Shown in pieces: positions 23,532 through 33,112 of a stretch of DNA of 64,000 nt. Position 1 is the stretch's first letter, and every line of letters begins with the position of its first letter. This DNA is from Psychrobacter immobilis (GTDB lineage: Bacteria; Pseudomonadota; Gammaproteobacteria; Pseudomonadales; Moraxellaceae): contig CAJHAA010000015.1 in the NCBI GenBank assembly GCA_904846265.1, positions 1-64,000 on the forward strand, written 5' to 3'. Under the pieces are notes generated by a model, which was not told the origin of the DNA, did not search any database, and worked only from the letters and a program-made list of their open reading frames with translations. The position numbers were made by a program, and so were the translations under genes.

Positions 23532-24605
23532 ATGTGGTTCTTTATCATTTTCACTCAGTTGCTAGCTGTTATGACCAGCGTTCTTCTCTGCTGGTTTGTA
23601 AAGCCAAAAACTACGTCTGCTAAAATCGCGCTGATAGCTGCTGTCTTTATTCTTAATAATGTGGCTCTCATTTATGGTTTGACTGAGTTTTGGGGTGAGC
23701 GCTTTCATGTCTATCTGGTCGTTAGTATTTTACAAGGTTTTATGCTTTATGCTGGTTTGATGACCGCTACGGTGGCGCTACTCGTTTATCAGGTCATCAA
23801 GCGAAAATCTCGTCCAATGCTTTTGCGCGCCTTTGCTATTACGACTTATGTCGCCATTGTTAGCTTAGCGGTATTTAATGCTTACTCGCCCGTCGTACAT
23901 CGTCTAACAGTCATTATAGATAAGCCGCTAGCTAAGCCAATGGATATCGCGCTTGTCTCTGATACGCATCTGGGTAGATGGTTTGGTAATCGACAGATAA
24001 AAAAGATGGTAAGCCTTATCGATGCGCAACATCCCGATGTCGTGTTGATCGCTGGTGACATTATGAATGACAATACTATTGCTTACGATAATACCAATAT
24101 GCATGAGCAGTTATCAAAGCTAAAGGCACCGCTTGGCGTCTATGCGACTTTAGGCAATCACGATTATTTCGGTTATGACCAACAGATCACACAGGCGGTG
24201 GAAGAGGCTGGCATCAAAGCGCTTGATAATGAGAGTGTGCTATTAGATGATTCAGTATGGCTGGTGGGGCGCTCAGACGATATTGATCGTACCAGACTGT
24301 CAGCCGAGGAATTATTGACACAAGTAGAAACAGATAAACCAGTGATATTTTTGGAGCATCGTCCTAGCGCGATGGATGAGGTCAGCGCCCTGCCAGTCGA
24401 TTTGCATCTGTCTGGGCATACCCATGGCGGGCAGATATTTCCACTAACGCTATTGATGAATTGGTTGACACAGCTAAACTATGGCAGCAAAAAAATAGTC
24501 GATACGCAGTTTTTGGTGACCTCTGGTTATGGTATCGGTCCCGTACCATTTAGACTGGGAACGCGTTCTGAGATTTGGATAATTACGTTGCAGTCTGGTG
24601 TATGA
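23532..24605 (+). CDS. Membrane-anchored metallophosphoesterase 1
   Basis: Calcineurin-like phosphoesterase of the YkuE-like type (357 aa). The N-terminal ~120 residues form about four transmembrane helices. The catalytic domain follows with all metal-binding motifs: D144-T-H146, G-D176 (GDIMND), GNH210-D and SGH296-T-H298-GGQ. Substrate unknown; relatives act on phospholipid-like or nucleotide phosphodiesters at the membrane. It is a tandem paralogue of the next gene (similar KPLAKP..IA...D.H.GR and LSGHTH.GQIFP). A terminator separates the two, so each has its own transcript. Confidence 0.88.
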   Translation: MWFFIIFTQLLAVMTSVLLCWFVKPKTTSAKIALIAAVFILNNVALIYGLTEFWGERFHVYLVVSILQGFMLYAGLMTATVALLVYQVIKRKSRPMLLRAFAITTYVAIVSLAVFNAYSPVVHRLTVIIDKPLAKPMDIALVSDTHLGRWFGNRQIKKMVSLIDAQHPDVVLIAGDIMNDNTIAYDNTNMHEQLSKLKAPLGVYATLGNHDYFGYDQQITQAVEEAGIKALDNESVLLDDSVWLVGRSDDIDRTRLSAEELLTQVETDKPVIFLEHRPSAMDEVSALPVDLHLSGHTHGGQIFPLTLLMNWLTQLNYGSKKIVDTQFLVTSGYGIGPVPFRLGTRSEIWIITLQSGV

Positions 24606-24637
24606 GCCATTTAAATAAACAGTGTTACCCCTATGAT

Positions 24638-24675
24638 AAAGCCTTTACCATATCTAAATGGTAGAGGCTTTTATT
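24638..24675 (+). terminator. Rho-independent terminator after metallophosphoesterase 1
   Basis: The hairpin AAAGCCTTTACCAT with its complement ATGGTAGAGGCTTTT (ATCTA loop, one mismatch) ends in a T-rich run, 33 bp after the stop. Confidence 0.8.
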
Positions 24676-24734
24676 TGCTCTTCTAATTAGCTAAAAGCAT
24701 ACTGCATTGACGCCATCATACTCAAGGATTCTTC

Positions 24735-25877
24735 ATGCGCTACGCATTTTTTATCACCATTTTTGCGCTATTGCAGTTGTTTAGTGTCGGTGCAGCTCTA
24801 AGCGTGCAATGGTGGTTACAGCCTTGGCAGACAGCAGGTTTGCAAACTTCGGTATGGGTCATCATATTCATTATTACCAACGGTTTGCTGCTACTCAGTG
24901 TCAATAGAGCATTTGCCAATAGCTATCGCTGGATCAGTGGTTGGATGTTGGTCATGCATTTTATGTTATTGACAGCATTAGTTACCAGCCTATTTTATGG
25001 TGGATATTGGTTGGTCACATCGCTAACCGGTGATGTACTCGCTACATCTGCGCCAGTCGATTTTGGATTGCGCATATTGGCATTGGCAGTGTTTATCGGA
25101 TTGTTTGTTTATGCCCTATATAGCGCTTATGCGCCTGTGGTACGTGAGTTATCTATTTATATTGATAAGCCTTTGGCTAAGCCGCTACGTATTGCGGTCG
25201 CTAGCGATTTGCATATCGGGAGATTGTTTGGGATTGGCGCAATAGATAGACTGCATCGTCTGATTGTGCAGCATAAAGCAGACATATTGCTGATGCCGGG
25301 CGACATCATGGATGACAATATACAGGCATTTACTAAATATAAAATGGCAGAAAGCTTGGCTGAGTTATGCAAAAGCTTGCCGTATGGGGTCTATGCGACT
25401 TTAGGTAATCATGATTTATACGGGCACGAGCAGCCGATTGTCCAAGCGTTGCGTGCTGCTGGCGTGCAGTTGTTAAATGATGAAGTCATACGTCTCACAC
25501 ACCAAGGGCAAGTACTTTGGTTGATGGGACGCTTCGACAACCATAAGCGTCAGCGCGTCCCGACGACTGAGCTGTTGACGCAGGTCAATAGCGCTGAGCC
25601 ATTGATATTGTTAGACCACAGACCAAGTGATATTGCCGAGCACAGCCAAATGCCGATTGATTTGCAGCTCTCTGGGCATACCCATAACGGTCAGATATTC
25701 CCCGCCAACTTCATTGTCAGTGCTATCAATCGCTTGGGCTATGGCTATGAGGTTATCGATAATAGTCACTTTGTGGTGTCGTCTGGTTACGGCTTTTGGG
25801 GCATTCCATTTCGCTTGGGTTCGCGCTCAGAGATTTGGCTGATCACTTTGAATGGTCAGGTTGAAGATAACGTTTAA
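24735..25877 (+). CDS. Membrane-anchored metallophosphoesterase 2
   Basis: Paralogue of the preceding gene (380 aa), with an N-terminal membrane region of about four helices followed by the calcineurin-like domain: SDLHIGR, GDIMDDN, LGNHDLYG and LSGHTHNGQIFP. All metal ligands of the fold appear present (D, H, D, N, H, HxH). The membrane part is much more diverged than the enzyme domain. It has a clear start (AAGGATTCTTC before ATG). A 15-bp degenerate tandem repeat begins across its stop codon. Confidence 0.88.
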   Translation: MRYAFFITIFALLQLFSVGAALSVQWWLQPWQTAGLQTSVWVIIFIITNGLLLLSVNRAFANSYRWISGWMLVMHFMLLTALVTSLFYGGYWLVTSLTGDVLATSAPVDFGLRILALAVFIGLFVYALYSAYAPVVRELSIYIDKPLAKPLRIAVASDLHIGRLFGIGAIDRLHRLIVQHKADILLMPGDIMDDNIQAFTKYKMAESLAELCKSLPYGVYATLGNHDLYGHEQPIVQALRAAGVQLLNDEVIRLTHQGQVLWLMGRFDNHKRQRVPTTELLTQVNSAEPLILLDHRPSDIAEHSQMPIDLQLSGHTHNGQIFPANFIVSAINRLGYGYEVIDNSHFVVSSGYGFWGIPFRLGSRSEIWLITLNGQVEDNV

Positions 25878-25927
25878 GAAAGTAATATTTAAGAAAACAA
25901 TGCTTAAAAAAGTAACGTTTAAATAAT
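25868..25927. repeat. 15-bp degenerate tandem repeat across stop codon
   Basis: Four units begin at 25868, 25883, 25898 and 25913, each a variant of TAACGTTTAAGAAAG (others TAATATTTAAGAAAA, CAATGCTTAAAAAAG, and a partial TAACGTTTAAA). The first contains the TAA stop of metallophosphoesterase 2. Confidence 0.8.
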
Positions 25928-25986
25928 GGCAGTACCATTCTATTTTATAAATAAACCAGCACTCTCTTATACAACTGTGTTGATAA

Positions 25987-27390
25987 CTATGCCGCTAATT
26001 GTGACTGGGTATTGATAACGTCACGCACAAAGCTCGCAAACCCTTTAATAATATCGTCTGTTGCTTGTCCGATACCTTGATGAATACTCATAAAATGAAT
26101 AAAACCATGCGGCGCACCCAGAATGGTATGAGTCTCGACTGCTATACCATGCACCTTTAATTGCTTTGCATAAGCAAATGCTTCATCACGTAATACGTCT
26201 AATTCTGCGGCGACAATATAAGTCGGGCATACTTTACTATTATCACCAAGCATCGGACAGTTAAGGATATGCTGGCGTGGCAAGGGGCTGTTATCTAAAC
26301 AAGCAGCATCAAATACAGCCACATCGGCATGATCCAATAATAATCCCTCACCATATAACTCCCAACTTGGATAATCCGTTTCGATATCCGTCACAGGATA
26401 TAAAGGCATTTGTGCAAGCGGCTTTGGTAAGCGCTCTAATAAATCGAACATTTTTTGACCTGTACTGCCCAGATCTGACCATGCGACTTGCGAGGGCGCA
26501 GTAAGTTGTTGGGCAATCAAAGTGGACAATCCGCCGCCAGCACTATCGCCTGCTAGCACGATTCGCGAGGGTAAAGCGCCTAAGGTATGGCAGTGCTCAG
26601 CCAGCCAAGCGTAGGCAGTGATACAGTCTTTTAATGCGGCTGGTGTTGGATGCTCAGGTGCTAAGCGATAATCAACACTGACTATCGGCCAGCCCGTCTG
26701 CTCACAAACCGTGTGGCAAAATTCATGATGGGTATTGACATCACCAATACAAAATCCACCCCCATGAAAATATAACAGTACTGTTTCATCAGAATTATGA
26801 GTATCCGCTTTTTTGAACCCTAAGCCATGAGAGCTCGCGTCTGATTGATAACAGCGAATGGTCATATCGCCATCATCAGCGTTGGCAATCACTTTGTCTT
26901 CCCAATGCACAAGTTTCTGATTTTTTTTCGTAAATCGTTTCATGTTGCCGATGACATTGTCACTTGTTTGCTGCCATACGTACGGCGCTTGCATCGCCAC
27001 GGCGTCAGCGGCGAACCTTTCGCGCAGCTCATGCATTGGTGTCAGCTCAAGAGGCGTTTTAAGCTTACTATTCACAGCGAGAATCAAACGCAGGTGAGCA
27101 TCGGCGTGCAGGTATTGTTTTGAGGTCGGTCCTTTTAAATACCCAACCAAGCTCTCTAATAGTGGCGTTGGCAGATAGCCGACTCCTTTCATGGCATAGT
27201 GCAAGGTATGCGGCTGGCAAGTCGTCAACGGGTTATAGCTAAGCACTTTTTGTTTGACGGTCAAACGATTCTCTTGAGTGCCATTTTCTTCTCTTATACC
27301 CTTATCTATACGATCTGTTGATGCGAGCTTTATCGTCATCAGCGCTTTATTTAATAGCGCGTTGATTGATAACACGGTTGATTTAGACAT
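25987..27390 (-). CDS. Alpha/beta-hydrolase esterase, HSL (family IV)
   Basis: Hydrolyses carboxylic esters, probably of short or medium acyl chains. The 467-aa protein has the oxyanion-hole motif H209-GGG and nucleophile motif G-D-S283-A-G-G, with likely D398 (AELDVLRDE) and H428 (APHGFIHF) completing the triad. The DYRLAPEHP motif is characteristic of the hormone-sensitive-lipase group. An N-terminal ~190-residue extension resembles the helical cap of cold-adapted Moraxellaceae Lip2-type enzymes. No signal peptide was seen, so the location is probably cytoplasmic. It converges with metallophosphoesterase 2 and is divergent from grpE. Confidence 0.9.
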   Translation of the reverse strand: MSKSTVLSINALLNKALMTIKLASTDRIDKGIREENGTQENRLTVKQKVLSYNPLTTCQPHTLHYAMKGVGYLPTPLLESLVGYLKGPTSKQYLHADAHLRLILAVNSKLKTPLELTPMHELRERFAADAVAMQAPYVWQQTSDNVIGNMKRFTKKNQKLVHWEDKVIANADDGDMTIRCYQSDASSHGLGFKKADTHNSDETVLLYFHGGGFCIGDVNTHHEFCHTVCEQTGWPIVSVDYRLAPEHPTPAALKDCITAYAWLAEHCHTLGALPSRIVLAGDSAGGGLSTLIAQQLTAPSQVAWSDLGSTGQKMFDLLERLPKPLAQMPLYPVTDIETDYPSWELYGEGLLLDHADVAVFDAACLDNSPLPRQHILNCPMLGDNSKVCPTYIVAAELDVLRDEAFAYAKQLKVHGIAVETHTILGAPHGFIHFMSIHQGIGQATDDIIKGFASFVRDVINTQSQLAA

Positions 27391-27844
27391 AACACTTCTC
27401 GTTAAGGATTGTCAGTATGCGTTGTCATATATGAGCGTTCACTTTGACATGAGCCATACTGTTTGTAGCAATAATAGAGTAATCAAAAATAAAGTTGAGT
27501 ATTGTTTGGTAATGGCTTATGTACCAATGGTAAGTTTTTTGGAATAAGTACTGCTTTCTTGTAGCTTGTGTTAACGAACATGGGTAGCCATTTACCACCT
27601 ATAAAATTATGTTTTGAGCACTTTAGTCCAGATTTAGGCAATATTTGTTGTAAATTAGAAAAATTCCCTTGGCTTAGGCTTGAAATTTACCTTCATCACC
27701 TTTATCAAACAGCTAGTAGAAGGTACTCATAAAAACAATGTGTAAGACGGGTTAATTCCTTAATAAGAGCATAGTATCCCTAGCAAATAGTGAACTTGTT
27801 GCCTCTTATATAAATTGTCATTATTAAAATTCTAAGGAGCTATC
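27391..27844. promoter_or_regulatory. Divergent region upstream of grpE, with possible heat-shock promoter
   Basis: This 454-bp gap separates the esterase and grpE. The sequence CTTGAAA (27679-27685) followed after about 11 bp by TCACCTTT (27696-27703) loosely matches a sigma-32 promoter (-35 CTTGAAA, -10 CCCCATNT); the -10 match is only 5 of 8. It would leave a ~130-nt leader. No gene was recognised in the gap. Confidence 0.3.
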
Positions 27845-28444
27845 ATGAGCGAGCAAAATACCAACCACGAATCGCCTGAGCAAAATGTGGCGCATGACAA
27901 TATTGAACACAGTGACAGTATTTTAGAAGAAACTATGAAAGAGTTTGATCCAAAGCATAACTCAGGTGAAGAGATGACCATCGAAAATGAAATCGATCTC
28001 GACACCTTTAAAGCGCGTATCGCTGAGCTAGAAGGTGAAGTAAAGCAAGCTAAAGAAGTCACCGCCCGTGCCAATGCTGAAGCTTACAATGCACAAAAAC
28101 GCATGGAGCAAGAGGCGGATAAGAGTAAGCGTTTTGCCTTGCAGAAATTTGCCAAAGAGCTATTAGAAGTGGTCGATAATTTAGAACGCGCCATTGAAAG
28201 CGCCCATGCCGATGACCCTGTTACAGAAGGGGTGAGACTAACGCACAAAGCGTTATTGGACGTATTAAATAAGAACGGCGTCGAAATGGTTGACCCACAA
28301 GGCGAGAAATTCAACGCGGATCTGCATGAAGCTGTCGGTATCGATGAAGAAGCGGAAGCTGATACTGTCGGTACTGTATTACAAAAAGGCTATAGCTTGA
28401 ACGGTCGTTTATTACGCCCAGCCATGGTACGTGTTGGACAGTAG
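27845..28444 (+). CDS. grpE: Nucleotide exchange factor GrpE
   Basis: GrpE releases ADP from DnaK. The 199-aa protein has an acidic disordered N-terminus, a long coiled-coil (about 55-100, ELEGEVKQAKEVTARANAEA), then a helical/beta head with FAKELLEVVDNLERAI, the conserved VEMVDPQGEKFNADLHEAVG and a C-terminal LQKGYSLNGRLLRPAMVRVG. Length and motifs are standard. A strong ribosome site (AAGGAG) precedes ATG. dnaK follows after 192 bp with its own terminator and promoter-like elements between, so the two can be expressed separately. Confidence 0.97.
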   Translation: MSEQNTNHESPEQNVAHDNIEHSDSILEETMKEFDPKHNSGEEMTIENEIDLDTFKARIAELEGEVKQAKEVTARANAEAYNAQKRMEQEADKSKRFALQKFAKELLEVVDNLERAIESAHADDPVTEGVRLTHKALLDVLNKNGVEMVDPQGEKFNADLHEAVGIDEEAEADTVGTVLQKGYSLNGRLLRPAMVRVGQ

Positions 28445-28471
28445 TACTAAAAATTGGATTTTTAATGTGCT

Positions 28472-28497
28472 AAACCCTACTATTATTAAGGGTTTTC
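28472..28497 (+). terminator. Hairpin terminator after grpE
   Basis: AAACCCT (28472-28478) pairs with AGGGTTT (28489-28495) across a 10-nt loop, ending TTTT. A weak terminator, possibly attenuating read-through to dnaK. Confidence 0.5.
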
Positions 28498-28538
28498 ACA
28501 AAAAGTCACACGAAAGACAAATTTTGCATCATGATTGA

Positions 28539-28568
28539 CTTGAAAAAATCCATAAGTAAACCGATATA
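28539..28568 (+). promoter_or_regulatory. Possible sigma-32 promoter of dnaK
   Basis: CTTGAAA (28539-28545) is followed 14 bp later by ACCGATAT (28560-28567), 6/8 with the heat-shock -10 CCCCATNT. It lies 70 bp before the dnaK ATG. Family expectation (dnaK is heat-shock controlled) makes it plausible. Confidence 0.45.
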
Positions 28569-28636
28569 TATAGCAACAAGAGATCAACCACGGTCTGAAT
28601 AGATAAATACTTAAAACAAATTAGGAGCAAATAATT

Positions 28637-30580
28637 ATGGGTAAAGTAATTGGTATTGATTTAGGTACGACTAACTCGTGTGTCGCAGTGATGGAAGGTG
28701 ACAAAGTCAAAGTCATCGAAAATGCTGAAGGTACTCGTACAACGCCATCTATCGTTGCTTATAAAAACGATGAAATTTTGGTGGGTCAGTCAGCCAAACG
28801 TCAAGCGGTCACCAATCCAAACAATACGTTGTTTGCGATTAAGCGTTTGATTGGTCGTCGTTTTGATGACAAAGTCGTGCAAAAAGACATCGGCATGGTA
28901 CCTTACAAAATCGCCAAAGCGGATAACGGTGATGCATGGGTAGAAATTAACGGTAAAAAATTAGCACCACCACAGGTTTCTGCTGAAATCTTGAAAAAAA
29001 TGAAAAAAACAGCAGAAGACTATCTTGGTGAAACTGTTACTGAAGCGGTTGTAACCGTACCAGCTTATTTTAATGACTCACAACGTCAAGCAACCAAAGA
29101 CGCGGGTAAAATTGCGGGTCTTGATGTAAAACGTATCATCAACGAACCAACAGCTGCGGCTCTTGCCTATGGTATGGACAAGAAGCAAGGCGATAGCACT
29201 GTTGCTGTTTATGACTTGGGTGGTGGTACTTTTGACGTATCAATCATCGAAATCGCTGACGTTGATGGCGAGCAGCAGTTTGAAGTTTTAGCAACCAATG
29301 GTGATACATTCCTTGGTGGTGAAGACTTTGACTCAGCATTGATTGATTATTTGGTTGATGAGTTCAAAAAAGACCAAGATGTCAACTTGAAAGGTGACTC
29401 ATTGGCGATGCAGCGTCTAAAAGAAGCGGCAGAAAAAGCGAAAATTGAGTTATCAAGTGCCCAAAGCACTGAAGTGAACTTGCCTTATATTACTGCAGAC
29501 AGCAATGGTCCTAAGCATTTGGTGGTCACTATCAGTCGCTCAAAACTTGAGAGCTTAACTGAAGAGTTGGTACAACGTACCATGGGTCCTTGTAAGATTG
29601 CGCTTGAAGATGCTGGCATAAAAATTGGTGACATCGATGATGTTATCTTAGTTGGTGGTCAGACTCGTATGCCACTGGTACAGCAAAAAGTACAAGAGTT
29701 CTTCGGTCAGGAGCCACGTAAAGATGTGAACCCTGATGAAGCAGTAGCGGCAGGGGCTGCGATTCAAGGCGCGGTATTGTCTGGTGAAAAAACAGACGTA
29801 TTGCTACTTGATGTGACGCCACTAACGCTTGGTATCGAAACGATGGGTGGTGTCATGACACCAGTTATTGAGAAAAACACCATGATTCCTACTAAGAAAT
29901 CACAGGTATTCTCAACGGCGGAAGACAACCAACCAGCTGTGACCATCCAGGTTTATCAAGGTGAGCGTAAAATCGCTAACCAAAATAAACAGCTTGGTCG
30001 TTTTGATTTGACGGATATTCCACCAGCACCACGTGGTCTACCTCAAATTGAAGTTACTTTTGACATCAATGCTGACGGTATCATGAATATCTCAGCAACT
30101 GACAAAGGTACGGGTAAAGCGCAAAGCATCCAGATCAAAGCAGATTCTGGCTTGACGGATGAAGAAATCGAGCAAATGGTTCGTGATGCAGAAGCCAATG
30201 CTGCAGAAGACGAAAAATTCGCTAACTTAGCGCAAGTTCGTAACGAAGCAGATGGTCGTATTCATGCGGTACAAAAAGCGTTGAAAGACGCTGAAGATAA
30301 GGTAACTGCTGAAGAGAAATCAACAGTAGAAGCTGCTATCTCTGAGCTTGAAGCGGTAATGAAAGAAGATGATCATGATGACATCAAAGCCAAGCTTGAA
30401 GCATTAGACAATGCTTTCTTGCCAGTTAGTCAGAAGATTTATGCTGATGCAGGCGCAGGTAGCGAGGGCATGGATCCAAGCCAGTTCCAACAAGGCGCGG
30501 ACAATGCAGCAGATAACAACCAAGCTGATGATGACGTCGTTGATGCTGAGTTTACTGAAGTAGACGAAGACAAAAAATAA
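28637..30580 (+). CDS. dnaK: Molecular chaperone DnaK (Hsp70)
   Basis: ATP-dependent Hsp70 chaperone of 647 aa. The nucleotide-binding domain starts [14 protein letters not shown] and includes [11 protein letters not shown] and the VGGQTRMP motif; the linker [10 protein letters not shown] joins the substrate-binding domain, followed by the lid and the acidic tail [12 protein letters not shown]. All parts are complete. It follows grpE; dnaJ is not in the window after it, since bioC is convergent on the other side. The ribosome site TTAGGAG lies 11-17 nt upstream of ATG. Confidence 0.98.
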   Translation: MGKVIGIDLGTTNSCVAVMEGDKVKVIENAEGTRTTPSIVAYKNDEILVGQSAKRQAVTNPNNTLFAIKRLIGRRFDDKVVQKDIGMVPYKIAKADNGDAWVEINGKKLAPPQVSAEILKKMKKTAEDYLGETVTEAVVTVPAYFNDSQRQATKDAGKIAGLDVKRIINEPTAAALAYGMDKKQGDSTVAVYDLGGGTFDVSIIEIADVDGEQQFEVLATNGDTFLGGEDFDSALIDYLVDEFKKDQDVNLKGDSLAMQRLKEAAEKAKIELSSAQSTEVNLPYITADSNGPKHLVVTISRSKLESLTEELVQRTMGPCKIALEDAGIKIGDIDDVILVGGQTRMPLVQQKVQEFFGQEPRKDVNPDEAVAAGAAIQGAVLSGEKTDVLLLDVTPLTLGIETMGGVMTPVIEKNTMIPTKKSQVFSTAEDNQPAVTIQVYQGERKIANQNKQLGRFDLTDIPPAPRGLPQIEVTFDINADGIMNISATDKGTGKAQSIQIKADSGLTDEEIEQMVRDAEANAAEDEKFANLAQVRNEADGRIHAVQKALKDAEDKVTAEEKSTVEAAISELEAVMKEDDHDDIKAKLEALDNAFLPVSQKIYADAGAGSEGMDPSQFQQGADNAADNNQADDDVVDAEFTEVDEDKK

Positions 30581-30611
30581 TTGTGATTTAGTAACTAAAC
30601 GCAGTTAAAAC

Positions 30612-30642
30612 AAAAAACGCATCCTTCGGGATGCGTTTTTTT
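30612..30642. terminator. Bidirectional terminator between dnaK and bioC
   Basis: A GC-rich hairpin AACGCATCC-TTCG-GGATGCGTT is flanked by A6 on the left and T7 on the right, so it can end transcription from both convergent genes. Confidence 0.9.
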
Positions 30643-30688
30643 ATGGCTGTTATTTATAAGAAATATACTACCAGTCTATATCTTGTCT

Positions 30689-31498
30689 TCATGATTTAAA
30701 GGCACTCACTATCAGTACTTCATAAGTCAAATGAACGATAGGCTGACCGGCGTCATCTTGCGCCGAAAAATGTTGCCAATAATCAGACTCAAACTGTTGC
30801 AAGCGTGCCTTGGTCCACATAAAGGGCTGGGTGCTGTTGGCTTTTACTTGCGTCTGATTGGTCGATACGCCCGTCAACTTCATATGTTTTAGGATGGCGT
30901 AAGGACTGGCAAACGGTAACTCGAAACGCTCAGTGGACAGTTCAATTTTCTCAAAACCCGCACTGATCAGTGCCAGTCGCCACTCAATGATATCTGGGTA
31001 ATAGAGTCCTTGACCGGTCAAACTTTTAATTTGCAAAAAGTTATTTGGCGTAAAAGTGTTAAACAGCAGTTGACCTCCAGCTCGCAAAAGCATTGCTGAT
31101 TGCGCAACAAAGTTTAAGGGGTCATCAAACCACTGCACAGCATTGGCACTGATTATTAAGCTATGCTCATCCTCAAAGTCCATCGTTTCAGCATCGCCAA
31201 TTGCTATGTCAGCATTGGGCAATATGGACTGTAAAGTAGCCGCTTGTTCAGCGCATAATTCATTGATTAGCCAATATTGACTTTGAATGTGTGCTTCGAG
31301 TAGGCGCGTCATTTGACCGGTTCCTGCACCGACTTCAAGCACACTGTCGTGTTCAGTGTGAGTGAGTTTGTCTATTAAATATTGACAGACTTGCTGCTGA
31401 ACATTGGCATGCTGATCATAGTCGCCGGCATTGGCAAAATGACGAGCGATAGTTTGTTTTCTGGTGCTAAAGTTATCAGGCGTGGCGAGTGTTTTCAT
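30689..31498 (-). CDS. bioC: Malonyl-ACP O-methyltransferase BioC
   Basis: BioC methylates malonyl-ACP to start pimelate synthesis for biotin. The protein has the SAM-binding motif VLEVGAGTGQMTRLL, then the acidic and post-I motifs (NADIAIGDAETMDF, ISANAVQWFDDP) typical of BioC. The reading frame extends upstream to TTG 31525, but ATG 31498 gives the family-like start MKTLATPDNFSTRKQ (269 aa). It is 74 bp downstream of bioF on the same strand, supporting the assignment and a biotin operon. No bioH or bioD is in the window. Confidence 0.87.
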   Translation of the reverse strand: MKTLATPDNFSTRKQTIARHFANAGDYDQHANVQQQVCQYLIDKLTHTEHDSVLEVGAGTGQMTRLLEAHIQSQYWLINELCAEQAATLQSILPNADIAIGDAETMDFEDEHSLIISANAVQWFDDPLNFVAQSAMLLRAGGQLLFNTFTPNNFLQIKSLTGQGLYYPDIIEWRLALISAGFEKIELSTERFELPFASPYAILKHMKLTGVSTNQTQVKANSTQPFMWTKARLQQFESDYWQHFSAQDDAGQPIVHLTYEVLIVSAFKS

Positions 31499-31572
31499 AC
31501 GGTTTATTATATCCAAGTGAGCCAATTATCAATCGATAGCAGGACTGACGTCGCTGATGTCTAACAACAGAT

Positions 31573-32805
31573 TTATAATTGTTGTATCAATTGTTCGCAG
31601 TCTTCATCTGTCAGCTTGGCGTTCATGACCAAACGGATACGAGCGGTGTTTGCAGGCACAGTGGGTGGCCTAATAGGCAGGGCGTAAAAACCTCCTGCTT
31701 GCAATTGTTGTGCTTTGGCAAGCGTGCTGGCATTGTCACCCAAGATGTAAGGCACAATCGGTGATTCATAGTGTGGATGCTGGGTGTTCTGGGACACACG
31801 GTATCTTGGGTCGATGGCTTGACTAAGCTTGGTAGACAACCGCGCTAAATGCGCCCGTTGATTATTTAGCATTGGCATTTTTGCTAAAATAAATCGCGTC
31901 CATGCGTGATTGATAGGGGGTAGTGCAGTACTAAAAATTAGTGGACGCATGCGGTTAATTAGCCATTGCTTGACGACATCATCGCACATGATATAAGCAC
32001 CCACCGAGGCAAACGCTTTGCCAAAAGTACCGACCAAATAGTCAATATCAGCCAATGTCTGCGTTTCTTCCGCTAGCCCCAATCCTGTATGACCTAATAC
32101 ACCGATGGCATGAGCCTCATCGACATACAGTTCGATACGAGCATCGCTACCTTTTAATTGTACCAGTTGACATAAATCCGCACGATCACCATCCATACTA
32201 AAGATGCTCTCAGTGACAATAATGATGCGCTCAATGTCTGGCGCTGCTTGCTCAATAAACATAGCCAAATGTTCATAATCATTGTGACGATAACGACGAT
32301 AGCTGACCAGTTTGCTTTGGCTCAAACGCAACCCATCGATAATGCTGGCGTGTACCAGTTTGTCAGCTAAGATCAGTGTTTTGACTGGCAAGGCTGTGAG
32401 GGCTGGCAATATACCAAGATTGGCATGATAGCCGCTATTCAATACCAATACCGATTTTGAGGCAGAGATATCACGTTTGCCGACAGCGGTTTGATACCAT
32501 TCCTGCAGCTCAGACTCTAGCGCTTGTAGCTGTGCATCATTTCCAGTGAGCAAGCGTGAGGACGTCGCACTCATCTTAGGCATTTGTGCGACTGATAGCA
32601 GTGTTAGTTGACTGAGAAATTCGTTTTGTAATTCGGTGTCGCCGCCTAAGCCCAGATAATCGTTACTGGCGATATTGAGTAAGGTTTTACCACCGCTAAT
32701 AACGTATCGCCCATGATGATGGAGATTGGGTAATTGACGGTATTGTTGGGTGGCTTTGAGTACTGTAAGCGCTTCTTGTAGGCGGCTAGTTATACGTCCA
32801 GTCAT
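31573..32805 (-). CDS. bioF: 8-amino-7-oxononanoate synthase
   Basis: PLP enzyme condensing pimeloyl-ACP with alanine in biotin synthesis. Features: NDYLGLG near the N-terminus, ESIFSMDGD, VDEAHAIGVLG and GTFGKAFASVGAY, where the lysine binds PLP. The frame is open to 32913, but ATG 32805 is preferred because AAGG lies 8-11 nt upstream and the protein then begins MTGRITSRLQEAL, the family-like N-terminus (410 aa). It is the first gene of the bioF-bioC pair. Confidence 0.94.
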   Translation of the reverse strand: MTGRITSRLQEALTVLKATQQYRQLPNLHHHGRYVISGGKTLLNIASNDYLGLGGDTELQNEFLSQLTLLSVAQMPKMSATSSRLLTGNDAQLQALESELQEWYQTAVGKRDISASKSVLVLNSGYHANLGILPALTALPVKTLILADKLVHASIIDGLRLSQSKLVSYRRYRHNDYEHLAMFIEQAAPDIERIIIVTESIFSMDGDRADLCQLVQLKGSDARIELYVDEAHAIGVLGHTGLGLAEETQTLADIDYLVGTFGKAFASVGAYIMCDDVVKQWLINRMRPLIFSTALPPINHAWTRFILAKMPMLNNQRAHLARLSTKLSQAIDPRYRVSQNTQHPHYESPIVPYILGDNASTLAKAQQLQAGGFYALPIRPPTVPANTARIRLVMNAKLTDEDCEQLIQQL

Positions 32806-33112
32806 TATTTTTACCTTAAAATATTCGGTATCTCTTATTGTTTTATGTTTATTTCTGCGAGAAAGGCGATGAAATGAGTAGGGATTATTGCATAAACTCA
32901 GTGGTTGTAACAAAAGATTTCATATCTTTGCCTTTGTAACCCAAGCACTGATAAATACTTGCAAATCTTAACTCTCATACCATCAAACACTGACAGACGA
33001 CTTGAAATAGTTTGTTACTATATACCCATCGTTAGCAAACAAGGCGATAGGGCTATAAAAGCCAATATAAATAGATAACTTGTTTGTCCAAATTGATTTT
33101 AAGGAGCTAATA
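32806..33112. other. bioF / outer-membrane protein divergent gap
   Basis: 307 bp holding the divergent promoters of bioF and the first beta-barrel gene. No operator or repeat was recognised. Confidence 0.3.
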
